Shown here in pieces: positions 10,544 through 22,094 of a stretch of DNA of 64,000 nucleotides; position 1 is the first letter of the stretch, and the number at the start of each line of letters is the position of its first letter. The translations under genes and the position numbers were made by a program. This stretch comes from Pseudocercospora fijiensis CIRAD86 (lineage: Eukaryota; Ascomycota; Dothideomycetes; Mycosphaerellales; Mycosphaerellaceae), in the NCBI RefSeq assembly GCF_000340215.1, contig NW_006921534.1, forward strand, positions 4,587,041 to 4,651,040, read 5' to 3'. The notes beneath the pieces were generated by a model. The model saw only the letters and a list, made by a program, of their open reading frames with translations, had not been told where the DNA came from and did not search any database.

Positions 10544-12436
10544 TTATATCAGAGCTTGACCTCTAAACATCCCCTCCCTCACCTCCTTCACAATGTCTTT
10601 CCTATCCTGTTTGCCCACGAGCACAATTCCCCTACCTCGTCTTCCCATCCGTCCTACACGACCCAGTCGATGGATGAAATCTATGCTTGTGTGTGGCACG
10701 TCATAGAGAATCACGTGTTTGACGAGCAAGGTGTCGATTCCTCGCGATCCGATGTCCGTTGTTACGAGCACGCGTGTGTTGGACAACTTTTTGGGAGTGG
10801 ATGAGAATGCTAGGTCGTCTTGGGGTTCTGGTTTGGTTTGGGATTTGTTTGCAGGGACGACTGGAGAGCCGGTGAAAGCTGCGAGAGTATCGGCTTGTTT
10901 GCGATCGTCGCTGTCCCGGGATAGAGCTACGGCATCGATGCCTTTCGCTTTGAGAAAGTTTGCCAGCTCGGTTGCTTTCTCGCGTTCGTTCACGAATACG
11001 ACGATTTTCTTTTCGTGGCCATCTTCGCCTGCTTCTGCGGCTTCTTTCCCGATGTCCCAGATCGTTTGAGCGCAGGCGAGATCTCGGTTTCCTTGGTAGG
11101 GGACTTTTTCGATGTCGATAACGCTGAGTTGGACGCGGCGCGGGATGGCGTGAAGGTTTGGTGTGACGAGACGTTTCGTTTCTGGGTAGCGTTTCTTTAG
11201 GTAGGAGTCGACGCTGCGAGGAATTGTGGCGGAGCAGAAGACCAACTGCTCGAGAGAGGGTGCCGCTCGGTCGAGGAGACCTGATGTGATGGGGCTGAAG
11301 GAGCGGTCGAGTAGACTGTCTGCTTCATCGCAGACTAGATGGGTGACGCGTGATAGAATATGAGGATCGCTCTCGGTAATGCTGTTGAGCAGATGAGGAG
11401 TCGAAATGACAATGTCAACGCCGCCGGGTGCAAATACTCGATTGCGAATCACAGTGCCAGTGAAAGCAGCACTGATCATGGCAGATCGAAACTTGATGGT
11501 GTGTGATAGACTCTTTGCCACAGCTCCAACTTGGTTCACGAGCTCTGCAGTAGGCAAAAGGATGATGGCTTTGGGTCGGCCAGCATCGACTGGGAGCTCA
11601 GGTGCATCCAACTCGAGCATTCTCCCCTGCTGCTCTCTTCGCTTCATCTTCTCCGCCTCCTCTTGCTCTTTTCTCTTCTTATCTTTATATTCGGCCCTCT
11701 TCAGCGCATCAATGATGGGCAACAAATATGCCAACGTCTTGCCGGAGCCAGTTTCTGCTGCTAGTAAAAACTGCTGCATGCGCTGCTTGGCCTCCGCCTC
11801 GAATCTCCTCCTCCTCCGTCTCTTTCGATCTTCCATATTAAGGAGCGCTGGTATTGCGAGACGCTGAATTGGCGATGGCGCTACCTCTGTAAAACCCGCG
11901 AGGACTTGGTTCGTTACTGCCTCTTTCACCACGGGCAGTAGATCAAAGTCGTCGAAGCTCTCGCGCTCCATGATCTCCTGCTTGATCCGGCTCCGCTGTT
12001 CGTATGATATGCTCGATAGCCGACGCTGCATTTTGAGCGCTCGCATAGGATCTCTAGGCTTTTCTTCCCGCTTGTTCTTCGCGCCCGGTACTAATCTGGT
12101 CTGTCGTTTCCGCTCGGCGGCCGATATTTGGTTCTTCTGGAACTGCAAAGCTCTTGGGGCCTCGGTAGTGTTCATGCCGCCAAATGGACTATTTCGCGAT
12201 GATCTTGGAGCTGCTGGTCGGCCTCCAGCAGTCTTCGATGGACTGCCTCGAGCCACCCTTTCTGACAAGACCATTCGCGATGGCTTTCGTTTCTGCAGGG
12301 TCGCTGCATTCCTTGAAGACTGCCATGATGGACTGAGCGCCGTTGCTAGAGACCGCAATTCGCAGAGAGGGCACACTGATGGCACGAGGCGTAGCATGGT
12401 GATACTGCCACTGCCACTTCGCAGGACTTCGTTCAT
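10544..12436 (-). CDS. MRH4: mitochondrial DEAD-box RNA helicase, MRH4 type
   Basis: This single-exon frame encodes 630 residues. Helicase motifs occur in order: a Q-motif-like segment SPIQRLAIPALL (about residue 187), motif I AETGSGKT (227-234), PTAELVNQ (295-302), motif II DEAD (370-373), SAT (402-404) and motif VI HRLGRVGRMGRRG (from about 589). The N-terminal 130 residues are rich in Arg, Ser and Ala and poor in acidic residues, fitting a mitochondrial presequence. The internal Met14 (MLRLVPS) would give a cleaner presequence and may be the true start. In yeast Mrh4 is needed for assembly of the large mitoribosomal subunit; that role is inferred here from the MRH4-like layout, including the basic insert before motif I. 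The gene is divergent from BUD4 and convergent with the protease gene. Confidence 0.88.
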   Translation of the reverse strand: MNEVLRSGSGSITMLRLVPSVCPLCELRSLATALSPSWQSSRNAATLQKRKPSRMVLSERVARGSPSKTAGGRPAAPRSSRNSPFGGMNTTEAPRALQFQKNQISAAERKRQTRLVPGAKNKREEKPRDPMRALKMQRRLSSISYEQRSRIKQEIMERESFDDFDLLPVVKEAVTNQVLAGFTEVAPSPIQRLAIPALLNMEDRKRRRRRRFEAEAKQRMQQFLLAAETGSGKTLAYLLPIIDALKRAEYKDKKRKEQEEAEKMKRREQQGRMLELDAPELPVDAGRPKAIILLPTAELVNQVGAVAKSLSHTIKFRSAMISAAFTGTVIRNRVFAPGGVDIVISTPHLLNSITESDPHILSRVTHLVCDEADSLLDRSFSPITSGLLDRAAPSLEQLVFCSATIPRSVDSYLKKRYPETKRLVTPNLHAIPRRVQLSVIDIEKVPYQGNRDLACAQTIWDIGKEAAEAGEDGHEKKIVVFVNEREKATELANFLKAKGIDAVALSRDSDDRKQADTLAAFTGSPVVPANKSQTKPEPQDDLAFSSTPKKLSNTRVLVTTDIGSRGIDTLLVKHVILYDVPHTSIDFIHRLGRVGRMGRRGRGIVLVGKQDRKDIVKEVREGMFRGQALI

Positions 12437-13165
12437 TCACAGATGCAGATCGTAAAATCTGGATCTCCATTCGCGCTAGTGCGCGCGGCCATGCATCGGT
12501 TAGTTCCCTACCAAACGCTAACAAGGGACCGACAGCTGAGATCTTTCTACCGCTCGCTTTTCACTATCTGACTTTGGTATTTATGGCTCACACGGTTGCT
12601 CATACATTGCCACGGCCACGCTGTAGCTATCATAATTGGTTCGAATAAACAGGCTGAACATAGGTTGATAGAATATTGGTCTTGGCGATTGCGATGCATC
12701 GCCTAGCATGTGGGTCGTTGCTGTAGATACCGGCCCGTACCCCGCCGTATCAGCTTCCAAGGAAAGGACGCTCAGGGTGTTGACGCGCTGCGCAGTGCGC
12801 ACTGCAGAATCATATCATACTACACACCAGCTTCTGCTTCAGTGCGAGACTCTTTTTCACCCACATTCGCTCACGCCGGCATGCTCTAGTCCTTTGCTAC
12901 AATCCGGAACTGTACAGACTATATTCGCTTCATCTTCACCGTATTCCCAGTACCGCCCGCCAGCCGGCCCGCTATCAAACGGCGCCTGAGCGCATTCCGC
13001 TCTGTTGATCTTCGGGTCGCCGCAGACCATTTCTTGGAACTTCACGCGCATTCCAGCGTTTCGCTTCCATTGAGCATTGTCGGAGCGTGTGAGAGCCCGC
13101 GGCAATGGATTCTGTATGCGCAACACTCCTCTGATTGCGTGCTGCAAAGAAAATCGTTGCTCACA
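12437..13165. promoter_or_regulatory. shared upstream region of MRH4 and BUD4
   Basis: This 729-bp region lies between divergent start codons and must contain both promoters. Short stop-free frames on both strands lack coding character or motif content. No TATA box or repeat stands out. Confidence 0.5.
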
Positions 13166-16100
13166 ATGGTGCGCCAGGTCCAGCCGCAGCCGCTGCGCAT
13201 CAGCAAGTCGGGCATTGGCACTGGCCATACGCCTGCATCCACGCCGAACAAGATGCCCGCCGGTCGAGCGCTGCAGGAGATTGGGAACACCTCGCAGCGT
13301 CGGAACTCACCATCCTATAACCAAGCGACGAGGGTAAGAGGCATCCCCACCCACGGTACCTGCTGTTTAAGTGCGAAGCCATACTGACCTGCCTTCCTCG
13401 CAGAAGATGATTGTCTCTCGCGAGTCGTCACCCTACACCGAGAACTCCTTCACCAAAGACTCGCCGCGTGGTTTCTGGACTGCCAAAGACCCCATGTCGC
13501 CCAGCTCTCGCTTGGGCTCAGACGAGAACACGCCTGAGCGCGATCATTCTCCCGGTGTGACCTCGCCTAAGCGTCGAGCCAGTATCGAGCGCCTGCAGAA
13601 GGCCGGCCGAGTCAAGTCCAGCAACATCTTCGCTCTGGAGTCGAAAGATGCCTACGATCCATCCAACATGCCCATCGTCGAGCGACCGAGCGCCAATCGA
13701 CCGCTGAGCGGGAATTTGGTCAACAACAGCTTCACTAGATATGACAGCATGAGGAAAGAGAACAATCCAGTCACAAGCCCGCGCAGACAGGCACACAAGC
13801 GCACAAACAGCGAGGCCACCGTCCCTCTCATGAGCAGTCCACTGACGAGGCCTGTCCCGATTCCGGCAAAGCAGTCAACGCCCACCAGTTCACCTACCAA
13901 ATCATCGCTTTCACGAACAAGTCAATTTGGCGGCTCCTTTGAGAATGAACCTGGACCATATGCAGATGGAGATGATCGCTGTCCGACCCCACGCGCTCGT
14001 GCTATTCATCGTCAGAATAAGAGTGTCACTTTCCGTGAGGATCCGCCTGTCATCAACGAGTATGAGAACCCGACCCCAGAACCATCAGTATCGGCTGCAT
14101 CTGGCTCTCGCGAGGGAAGCTGGGATTCCGACTATTCCGATCCGGACTATAGCTTTGAACGTGGCAGCTCGCTTAATGAGCAACGAGATGATAGCTTTGA
14201 TGCCGATCTGGAGAACGCAGACAAGACTCCGGTCGTCCTGCCAGAAGATTGGTCTCGCATGTCTCCAGATGACGCACGCACAGATCTAGTCGACGAGGGT
14301 GATGATGTTTTCGAGGGCCCTTCGCCAGTCTCAGAGCGGAACATGCTGAGATCTGCAAGTGTAACATCCGACGGAGAGTCCAGACCTCTCCCACCTTTGC
14401 CTGGACTCATGACAGGTCGCAGTGGCTCTGCCACTGCCCTTGCAGCCGGACGTGCCTCCAGCGGCCAGCGAAACTTGCCAAGCCCACCGAAGCGTGCCTC
14501 ATGCAGCAAGGAGGACATTCTCAACATGACGCGTGACTCTTCTATGACCATGGAAGAGCGTTTGCATCTCATGGGCCATCAACATGGCAAGACCGAGGAG
14601 CGACCATCCTCGAAGCACTCGGAAGCTGAGCTGACAATCACGAACCTGGACACCGGTGAGAAAACGGACATGCAAGTGCACGCAGGTCAGGTCGAGGAGA
14701 ACTCTGCCATCGCAGACTTGGCCGACTTTGACAACTCTCCACCCAAGATCTCCCGCGAAAGCATACTGCGAAAGGTCAGAAACTCCAAGTATGACTTCCA
14801 GGACGACGAAGAGGCATCCAACCTTGACGATAGTCCAGCAAGGCCGTCTTATGCAGAGCTCGCCAAAATGGATCCAGATGAGCCAATACCATCTCGAGAG
14901 AACAGCCGCGAGACCAGTGAGGCATATCTTGGCGAGTACATCCATGATCGCGCCGATAGCGAGCAAGTCGAGATCAAGGAGGAGCCGACAGATGACGATG
15001 GTATTGACCTCAACGCTATCCCGACCATTGACGAGCCTGCCCGGGACGGAACGCGCTCACCTTCGCGCATGGATGATTATGAGCGTCAGTCCTCGGTAAT
15101 CCGCCACGATGTCAGCTCCACGAGCGATCACGATGACTCTGAGAGCCGCTACAGCTCAGTTGAACCAGATGCCGAGAGCACTGTCCTGCAAGCAGAGCAC
15201 AAGGAACCATTTACAGAGCTGGATACTGGAAAGGAGACCCTTGAGGACGCCATGCAGCTTCTCAGTGTCAAGGACTACTCACAGCCCGGGCCAACAGCAG
15301 CAGCCGAAGCACCCAGGCAGAAGTCGATCAGTGGAGATTTCATGGGACTTCCGTCGTACCTTGCCTCCGAAGATTACGACTTCGGCATGGGAGAATACAT
15401 CACTCCACCCCCGCCAGCTGCTGTCGACGATAAGGCAAAGCAACTTGATGTGCTCACCAACCCACCAAAGCTGGAACCGGCACGACAATCCAAGCCTTCG
15501 TTCAACGACTTGCCACGGCCAACATACGATGGTGCTGAGTTCTCGCCGCCAGGCACGCCGGACTCACTTATTCGTCGTGATAGCGAGGTATCCGCGTTAA
15601 GTGAGGAGCTGCCACCTCCAGCAGAGGCCGAGCCAGAACAGCCAGTGATTCCGGAACGACGAGCGACAATCAAGACGAATGGCCAGCTCAAGACCCGGCC
15701 CTCTGCGACACCAGCAGACCTGCGCGCAATGGCGAACCAGCGACGACTTGTTAGTGCCGAGCGTCCGGTCCCTCCAATCCCGCAGGCGTACCAAGCTGAA
15801 ATGGCCGAAACCGTTGAAGAGGATCTCTCGCAGCACTCTTCCGAGGGCGATGATTCAAAGACCGATTCAGGAGTCGAACATAGCCCAGACACGGCCGCCC
15901 GTCGTCAAGAGGTCAAGAGGCAGATGAAGCTCGATCTCGAGATTCCTGCTCTCAACGCTGAAGTCGCAGATGATGGCCTTGGTCTGGAGTCCGAGTTCGA
16001 GCGTGTCATTCAAAGCCAGAAGGTGGGCTCACTTTTTGCTACATCCTTATCTTTAGCTCATCATCGTGACGCTGGTGCTAACGTATCTGCTCGCAAACAG

Positions 16101-17945
16101 AAGGGCTACTTGATGCGCCAGAATACGAAGCTCGTTGTGGCTACTAACCGCAACTTCTCCGGCGACAGCAACGGTACCGCGAAATCGAACGACATGCCCA
16201 TGTCCTCAACGGCAGAAGCACGACCGACCTCGCGCGGTGGACGACCGGGAAGCAGTCCTCGCAAGCCTAGTGCTGAGCAGTTCCTCAAGACTGAGCCATG
16301 GAATGGAAAGGCCAGACGCAAGAGCCAGAGACAGGCATCGGCAGCACAACACAACATTGGGCCAGCACCACCGCTTCCCGGGCAGCCAAGCGCTCTCGGT
16401 GTTGTGGATGAGGACTTTGCAGCAGGTACGAGCAGTCTCGAGGATGACGTTGGTGAGGGTGTCGAGCGCGGCCGGCTTTTCGTCAAGGTGGTCGGTGTCA
16501 AGGAGCTTGACCTGCCAATTCCACGAAACGACCGTCTATACTTTCAGCTCACGCTGGACAATGGCCTGCATTGCGTGACGACGAGTCCTCTGGAACTGGG
16601 CAAGAATGCGCCAATTGGGCAAGAATTTGAATTGGTGGTGCTTAACGATTTGGAGTTCCAGCTTACCCTCAACACGAAGCTTCCGGAACCACCAAAGCGG
16701 CATGCCGCAGCAACGCCTCCCTCGCCAAACAAAGCTGCGCAGCACAAGAAGACATCCAGCCTCTCTCGCTTCCTGGCCAGTCCAAAGAAGCGTGCTGAGC
16801 GTGAGCGCCAGGAGCGTGAGGCTGCTGAGGCTGAGGAGCGAAGACTGCAAGAAGAGGAGCGTCGAAAACGAGCTTCAGTACAGCCAACAGCCTGGGACTA
16901 TCTCCATGAACTCGTGAACGATGTCGATGGGTCCTTCGCTCGATCATACGTCAATCTCAAGGCTCACGAGAAGGAATGTTTTGGTCGTCAGCTCACAGTC
17001 GATGTTCCTTGCTACAATGAATGGGCCCAGGAGAGAGACGCCGCTGTTGTGAACAGTGTTCGATCGAAGCGTGGCAATGCTGGTCCTGTCCGACGACCAC
17101 CTTACGTTGTCGGATTCCTCGAACTACAACTGCTTTACGTCCCAAAACCGGCTGGTGCCACGGACGCCCAAATGCCAAAGAGCATGAGCAGTGCAATGCG
17201 GGAGATGAACCGAGCCAGCGATCACGTCGAGGTTGTGCACGAGAGCTACCTGTCTCAGCAAGGTGGTGATTGTACGCACTGGCGACGCCGTTTCTTCCGT
17301 CTTCAGGGCCCGAGATTGACGGCATACCACGAGCACACGCAGCAAAAGCGCGCTGTCATCAATCTCAGCAAAGCCAGCAGACTCGTTGATGACAAGAACA
17401 CTCTGGTTGCGAACCCGAAGTCAGCCAACCCAAGCAGTAAAGGAGGTCGTAGGAAGTCAGCTTTCGCCGAGGAAGATGAAGGCTACCAGTACGTCGAAGA
17501 AGGTTTCCGGATCCGATTCGCGAACGGTGAGACGATTGACTTCTATGCCGACTCAAGAGCGGAGAAAGATGAATGGATGAGTGTCTTGTCCCAGGTCATC
17601 GGCAAACCAGACCCAGGAAAGAAGGCAGCGAGCTGGACAGATCTCGTCTTGGCCAGAGAGCGTGTCGAGGGTGTGCCGCCACAAGTTCAGGCTGCTTCTT
17701 CAGCAGCTGCTGGCGTTGAGGTTAGAGACTTCACCAAACCGCCGCGACCGGAGAGGAAGCTTAGTGATCGAAAGCCAGTGACTGGAAGCAGGAGTGTCCC
17801 AACCAGTCCTGTAAAGCAGGGAGCAGGCTTCCCACCCATGCCTCCTCTTGCTGAAGCGGAACCTGGATCGAGGCCCAAGACTCCACCCATGAACCCCAGA
17901 CGTGGACATCGATCAAGAGATGCCGTGAAGAGCATGATCTTCTAG
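13166..17945 (+). CDS. BUD4: BUD4-like anillin-related septation protein with C-terminal PH domain
   Basis: Three exons, 13166-13333, 13404-16022 and 16101-17945, give 1,543 residues. The first intron (70 nt) has donor GTAAGA, a TACTGAC-like branch site and acceptor CGCAG. The start at 13166 is preferred over a Met at 13371, which lies inside that intron. The second intron (78 nt) is a multiple of three without stops; removing it restores the conserved-looking joint QSQK-KGYLMRQNTK. The N-terminal 900 residues are Ser/Pro/acidic and look disordered. An anillin-homology region starts near residue 1050 (LPIPRNDRLYFQLTLDNG), a basic/Glu coiled segment follows at about 1140-1180, and a PH domain lies at about 1305-1430 (WRRRFFRLQG). 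Bud4-type proteins bind septins and organise the contractile ring and septum. An in-frame open stretch beyond the TAG is discussed in the findings. Confidence 0.9.
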
Positions 17946-18999
17946 GAGGATGGTCAAGACACGTCGGGTCGGATAGTCGAATGGCTGAAGACTACGCCAG
18001 ATTCCACGCCGTTGAAGGGTGTGCCGTTCCGGGAAGAGGAACCGCAGAATCTCAGCTTGGAGAGTTGGGATGCTTGTGATGTGGACGATCTTTGAAAAGA
18101 AGTGTGCGCAGTCTCCTTGGTGCCGAAGAAGTTATCATCGTTGTGGAATTGTGGATAGGATGGACATGCTTATTGCGAGCATTTCGTATCTGTCTGTATG
18201 TGGTCCATCATCATCCTGTACAGTAACTTGTGCAGCAAATAAGTCGTCGTTGTTTCTGGCGGAGGCGTTGGTCGGTGGTGAGGAGTTTTGAGTTGTTTGT
18301 AATGAGAAGACAGGAATGAAAAATTGGACACACACAAAGTACATGCTTACTACTCACTGATCTCGTCATCATTTCAGTAGCTCATCGAACCGGATCATTT
18401 GCTTTTTCTGTGGCAACTCCCGAAGTCCGCGATGCCAGTCAGTCTCATGTTCATCAGAGAATAGTGTATGGGTGACGAAATAGGGGGACGTTTTACTGAG
18501 GTGAAGGGGTGTTGTTGTGGTCTTTGCACTGCTGTCGGTAGGCACTAGTGAGGGTGTGGTTGATATCTTGTTGTCCTGTGCTTTTGGCACAAGGTTGGTT
18601 GCACGTGCGGTCGACATGGGTTGTGTGGAAGTTGAGCCAGGGTGAGGACTTTCGCAGGAGGAGGGAGGAGGACATACGGATGCATGTTTATTCGAGAGAT
18701 CTTGGTGATTTTCAATGCGAGTATCTCTTAGAATACATCCTCTTCAGTTTTTGTATATGTTTGGAAGAGATTTTCTGTATCATTTCTTCAACACATTCTG
18801 CTCCACCATGCCTGCACAAGCCTTCTTGGCTATTCCGAATGCATTCCCGCGCTCATCAGAGGCGGAAAGGGAAGTCAGTAGTGCTATATGTCTCTAGTGC
18901 TACTACGGATAAGAAAATTTCGCTTCATGAAAAGAAATGAAAGTCATCTCGGGCCAAAGATCAAAAAGACCCACCGAAGCAGCATGATATGTTTCTTCC
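17946..18999. other. convergent intergenic region after BUD4
   Basis: This stretch of about 1.05 kb between the BUD4 and SDR stop codons holds their 3' UTRs. The first 147 bases continue the BUD4 frame without a stop until TGA at 18093-18095. A small minus-strand frame at 18369-18617 (82 codons) has no recognisable motif and is not called. No repeats were seen. Confidence 0.5.
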
Positions 19000-20016
19000 T
19001 CAGAACGCCTGCACTTTCCCCAACCCTTTCGATCGAACACTGTCATTGGCAAAATATTCTCCCGTAACATCGCCAATGTCATCGAAAGCGAGATGAACCG
19101 GGATCATAGCGCCTTGTTCTGGAGTCTTTGGAGGTCTCTTTCCAACAATCACTCCCATATCTGTCGATACCCAGCCGGGACAACAGCAGTTGATGAGACC
19201 TTGTTGATGATGGCGGGAAAGAATTTTGGTGAATGCGCGCACGAGTGCTTTGCTCACGCAATATGATCTTCCTGTCGCGCCGAAGCCAGATGATTCTTCG
19301 GTTCCATCTCGGACCGCGGTCTATATATGGTGGGGAGCGTGTTAGTTTCGTGACTCTTTGATGCGATCTGGGAGAAGGGAATGATGTACCAGATAGTCCT
19401 GTGCTATTTGCTCGAGATCACCCAAAGTTTTGGCTTCTCTGAAGCGAGCTTGGATTTCGGGACTGTAGATCTTCAAATTAGATGCGATGGATGCTAAGTT
19501 GACGATTCGACCTGTCTTCGCAAGATGTGGGAGGAAAAATTGGCACATCTGCAAATGTCAGTACCGAAGCTTGTGGCAACGCTTCCAAAAGCAGGAGGTG
19601 CAACAAACCTGCAATGTGCCTCGATAGTTGACATCCAGTGTCTTTTTGGCATTTTCCAAGTTGTATTGTCGGTCGACATTGATACCTCCGTTGTTGATCA
19701 AGACATCAATAGTATCGGTGTGACTCTTGATGATGTCTTTGAAGGCGTGTATACTGTCTTGACATGAAATGTCCAGTTTGGGATAAACGACTTTTAGGTC
19801 GCTGCGTGAGCTGTTGAAGGCTAGGTCTTCTCCTTTTCGTGAAGTTGCGAATAATGTTAGAGGCCCAGGGTCCTTTCGTGATAGAATCACTTCGCAGATG
19901 GCGCGTCCAATACCGCGATTCTGGCGATTGCGTTAGCCATGAAAGACCTGACGACGACCGAGGTCATTTGGCCTTCTTACTGCGCCGGTCACTATGACTG
20001 TACGAGGAGAACCCAT
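19000..20016 (-). CDS. short-chain dehydrogenase/reductase, carbonyl-reductase type
   Basis: Four exons on the minus strand, 19981-20016, 19609-19920, 19390-19548 and 19000-19320, all meet in phase 0 and give 275 residues, the usual size of CBR1-type SDRs. The first intron splits the nucleotide-binding motif, which reads TGANRGIG after splicing (residues 10-17). Further hallmarks are NNGGIN (the NNAG equivalent), the active-site region VNLASIAS, and the catalytic pair Y189 and K193 in SYCVSKA. CPGWVSTDMG, typical of the carbonyl reductase subgroup, follows. The enzyme is expected to be a soluble NADP(H)-dependent reductase of carbonyl compounds; the substrate cannot be told. The introns (about 60-69 nt) have GT-AG ends. 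Neighbours give no pathway context. Confidence 0.9.
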
Positions 20017-20307
20017 AAGGTATTTTTGTCTAGGAATTGAAGTCGTGGAGAAATGTTCAGAGGATAAAATCAATGGAAGCAGTCGAGGTCAATGTTGATG
20101 CAGGAACAGCGGGACCGGCTCAAACTTTAAGTGGCTATTCATGTCAGATATCGCGTCCATAACACTGACATTGCTTGCCACAATTGGGAACAGGTATATT
20201 TTCTTTCCTTAGCGAGTAGATACTATAGTGTTCTATTTTCACGCATGTAAATCGACTGACTACGTACTTCTCGCCCGCTCGATGAATCGTACAAGCTCAA
20301 CTTATAA

Positions 20308-21081
20308 TCAGAGCGGCACCTGTCCGCTATAGAACTTCGCATACAATTGTGGAAAAGCGCCCGGACTCGACCTTCCATCGACCAGAAGACAAGTATGACC
20401 TGGTCCGTTTCTCCCAGAGTAAGGATGACACTCGGTGACCATTCTAACATTCTGACGTGGCAGTCCAGAACCTGTGAGGATGCTGGTGAGAATGAGGATG
20501 TCGTTGAAGATACCAGTAGTGTCATGCTCATCCATTCTCGCTTCAATGGGAACGAAAGCCCATCTCGTTACACTCTCGCCGGTCGCTGAATCTCGTGGTT
20601 GATGCGAGCCCATCCGATGCACTACACGACTGGGTCGGAAAATCACAGCGAGCGTGGTGCCTTCGAAATGATGTCGTCTTTCGAGGACAAAGCGACGAAA
20701 TGCGGTTGCCAAGGGCGTTTCGCTGATACTGCCTCCGAGTACTGTGCTCAGACCTCCAGATGAGAATTGTGCAACGACGCAGCATTTCCGGGAAACGATG
20801 ATCAGACCTGTGCAGGTGTCAAGGCCTGTCGTCCCGAGCACTTTAAATTCTATATTGGAAGAAGTGCTAGTGTCGAATTCGGTGGTTGATGCTTGGCCTG
20901 CGGATGGATTATAGGTTTCGCCGGCTCCATTGCTCTTGTAGTGGAGAGAACCGGTTGCAAAGTCGATGAAAGACCAGCGATCGATTGACACATTTTGTGC
21001 TGAGCTAAGAGGCGCAAGCACCGATCTGATGTCGAACGACACATCAGAGTTGAGGAGAAGGATCCTGTCTGTCATGTCCAT
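20308..21081 (-). CDS. hypothetical protein, 257 aa
   Basis: This single open frame from ATG at 21081-21079 to a stop at 20308 encodes 257 residues. I recognise no family. It starts MDMTDRILLLNSDVSF. The middle is rich in Ser and Thr, with no clear signal peptide or membrane segment. A motif-like stretch SRVVHRMGSHQPRDSATGE lies near residue 158. Codon use is unbiased compared with the neighbouring SDR, and no splice sites were needed. The overlapping upstream frame (21044-21307) could hold a 5' exon, but no splice solution I tried keeps the frame open. It may be a lineage-specific gene; the call rests on open-frame length only. Confidence 0.45.
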   Translation of the reverse strand: MDMTDRILLLNSDVSFDIRSVLAPLSSAQNVSIDRWSFIDFATGSLHYKSNGAGETYNPSAGQASTTEFDTSTSSNIEFKVLGTTGLDTCTGLIIVSRKCCVVAQFSSGGLSTVLGGSISETPLATAFRRFVLERRHHFEGTTLAVIFRPSRVVHRMGSHQPRDSATGESVTRWAFVPIEARMDEHDTTGIFNDILILTSILTGSGLPRQNVRMVTECHPYSGRNGPGHTCLLVDGRSSPGAFPQLYAKFYSGQVPL

Positions 21082-22094
21082 CGATCAAAATCTGACTCAA
21101 AGCTGATGGAGTTGAATCATTCGATGTTCCAGAGGGCCTAGCTTTTGTACCTTGCGAATATGTTGCCTCGATCATGATGGCGTTGGACGACTCCTTAGGT
21201 CGCGTCAGGCTGAGGCACGACCGTCCACCATGGCTTTTATAACACCGTCGAATAACGACTCGGATGAAATTCATCAAGTGTTGCAGAAAAGCCACATGTG
21301 AACGCATGATTGTCGTGTTGAGGCTTCAAGCATCTTCATCGATCGTCGACGTATTTCCTCATTGAGCATAATGCGGGCAATGCGGATATGGGCTCTGGAG
21401 GTCTGATGAAGTCATGAATGTAGCAAGTCTGAGATCAAGAGGCATTCTGGTCCATTGATTAAATTTGTGGTTTGCCACTTCTCAGCCAGGCTGTAAACAG
21501 GTCGCGTTCATCGAAGCTGGAAGCGCCACATCCGGATCTGGAAATAGGTGATTCTCTTTCTTGCACTGCCACACCTGGTATCAGTTGAAGTTGAATTGAA
21601 TGCTCTTCGAGATTGGTTTCAAGACGGGAGAGCCCGAAGAAGAAAATGCAGTTTCAGAACTGGCTCGAGCTGCACACGTGCGTCAAGTCAGGCGTCTCAC
21701 TCGCTGGGACATCACCTGTGAGGCCGGCGCATCTGATGCAGTACAAGCTCCTGAAAGTTTCGATGAGCAACTCCCAGAGAGCTGAAAGCTTGCGCTGATA
21801 CTATGTACGTATAGCACATGCGTGTCGTGGTGGCGACAGCTGCTCAAAAATTGAGATTGGACCTCTGAGGGAGTCCAGCAGTTTGGCAACACACCAGCCA
21901 TGACAGGGCACAGGATCTTATGTCAGTGGCATCCTGAGTAATTAGGAGCTGATGTGCAAGTGGCTCCTCGGTCTCGGTTGCTAGAGCAACATGCAAGCAG
22001 GTCGAGCGTTGCCAACGCTCTTGGCGTCATATGCGGACGAGACGAAGTCTCAGAGAATTTCGTTTGCTGATCAACCACAGCCATCGTCCTCGAA
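21082..22094. other. intergenic region between hypothetical gene and BTB gene
   Basis: About 1 kb lies between two divergent start codons. Short stop-free frames occur at 21600-21800, but both strands and frames look equally open there and no motif is visible. The promoter of the BTB gene must lie in the right part. No repeats were seen. Confidence 0.45.

Noticed and set aside
13371..13403. Start codon at 13371 for BUD4
   Set aside because: It lies inside a well-formed intron (GTAAGA, TACTGAC, CGCAG); an upstream exon from 13166 fits the family better.
18369..18617. 82-codon minus-strand frame downstream of BUD4
   Set aside because: It is short, with no motif or clear neighbouring exon, and lies in a 3' intergenic region.
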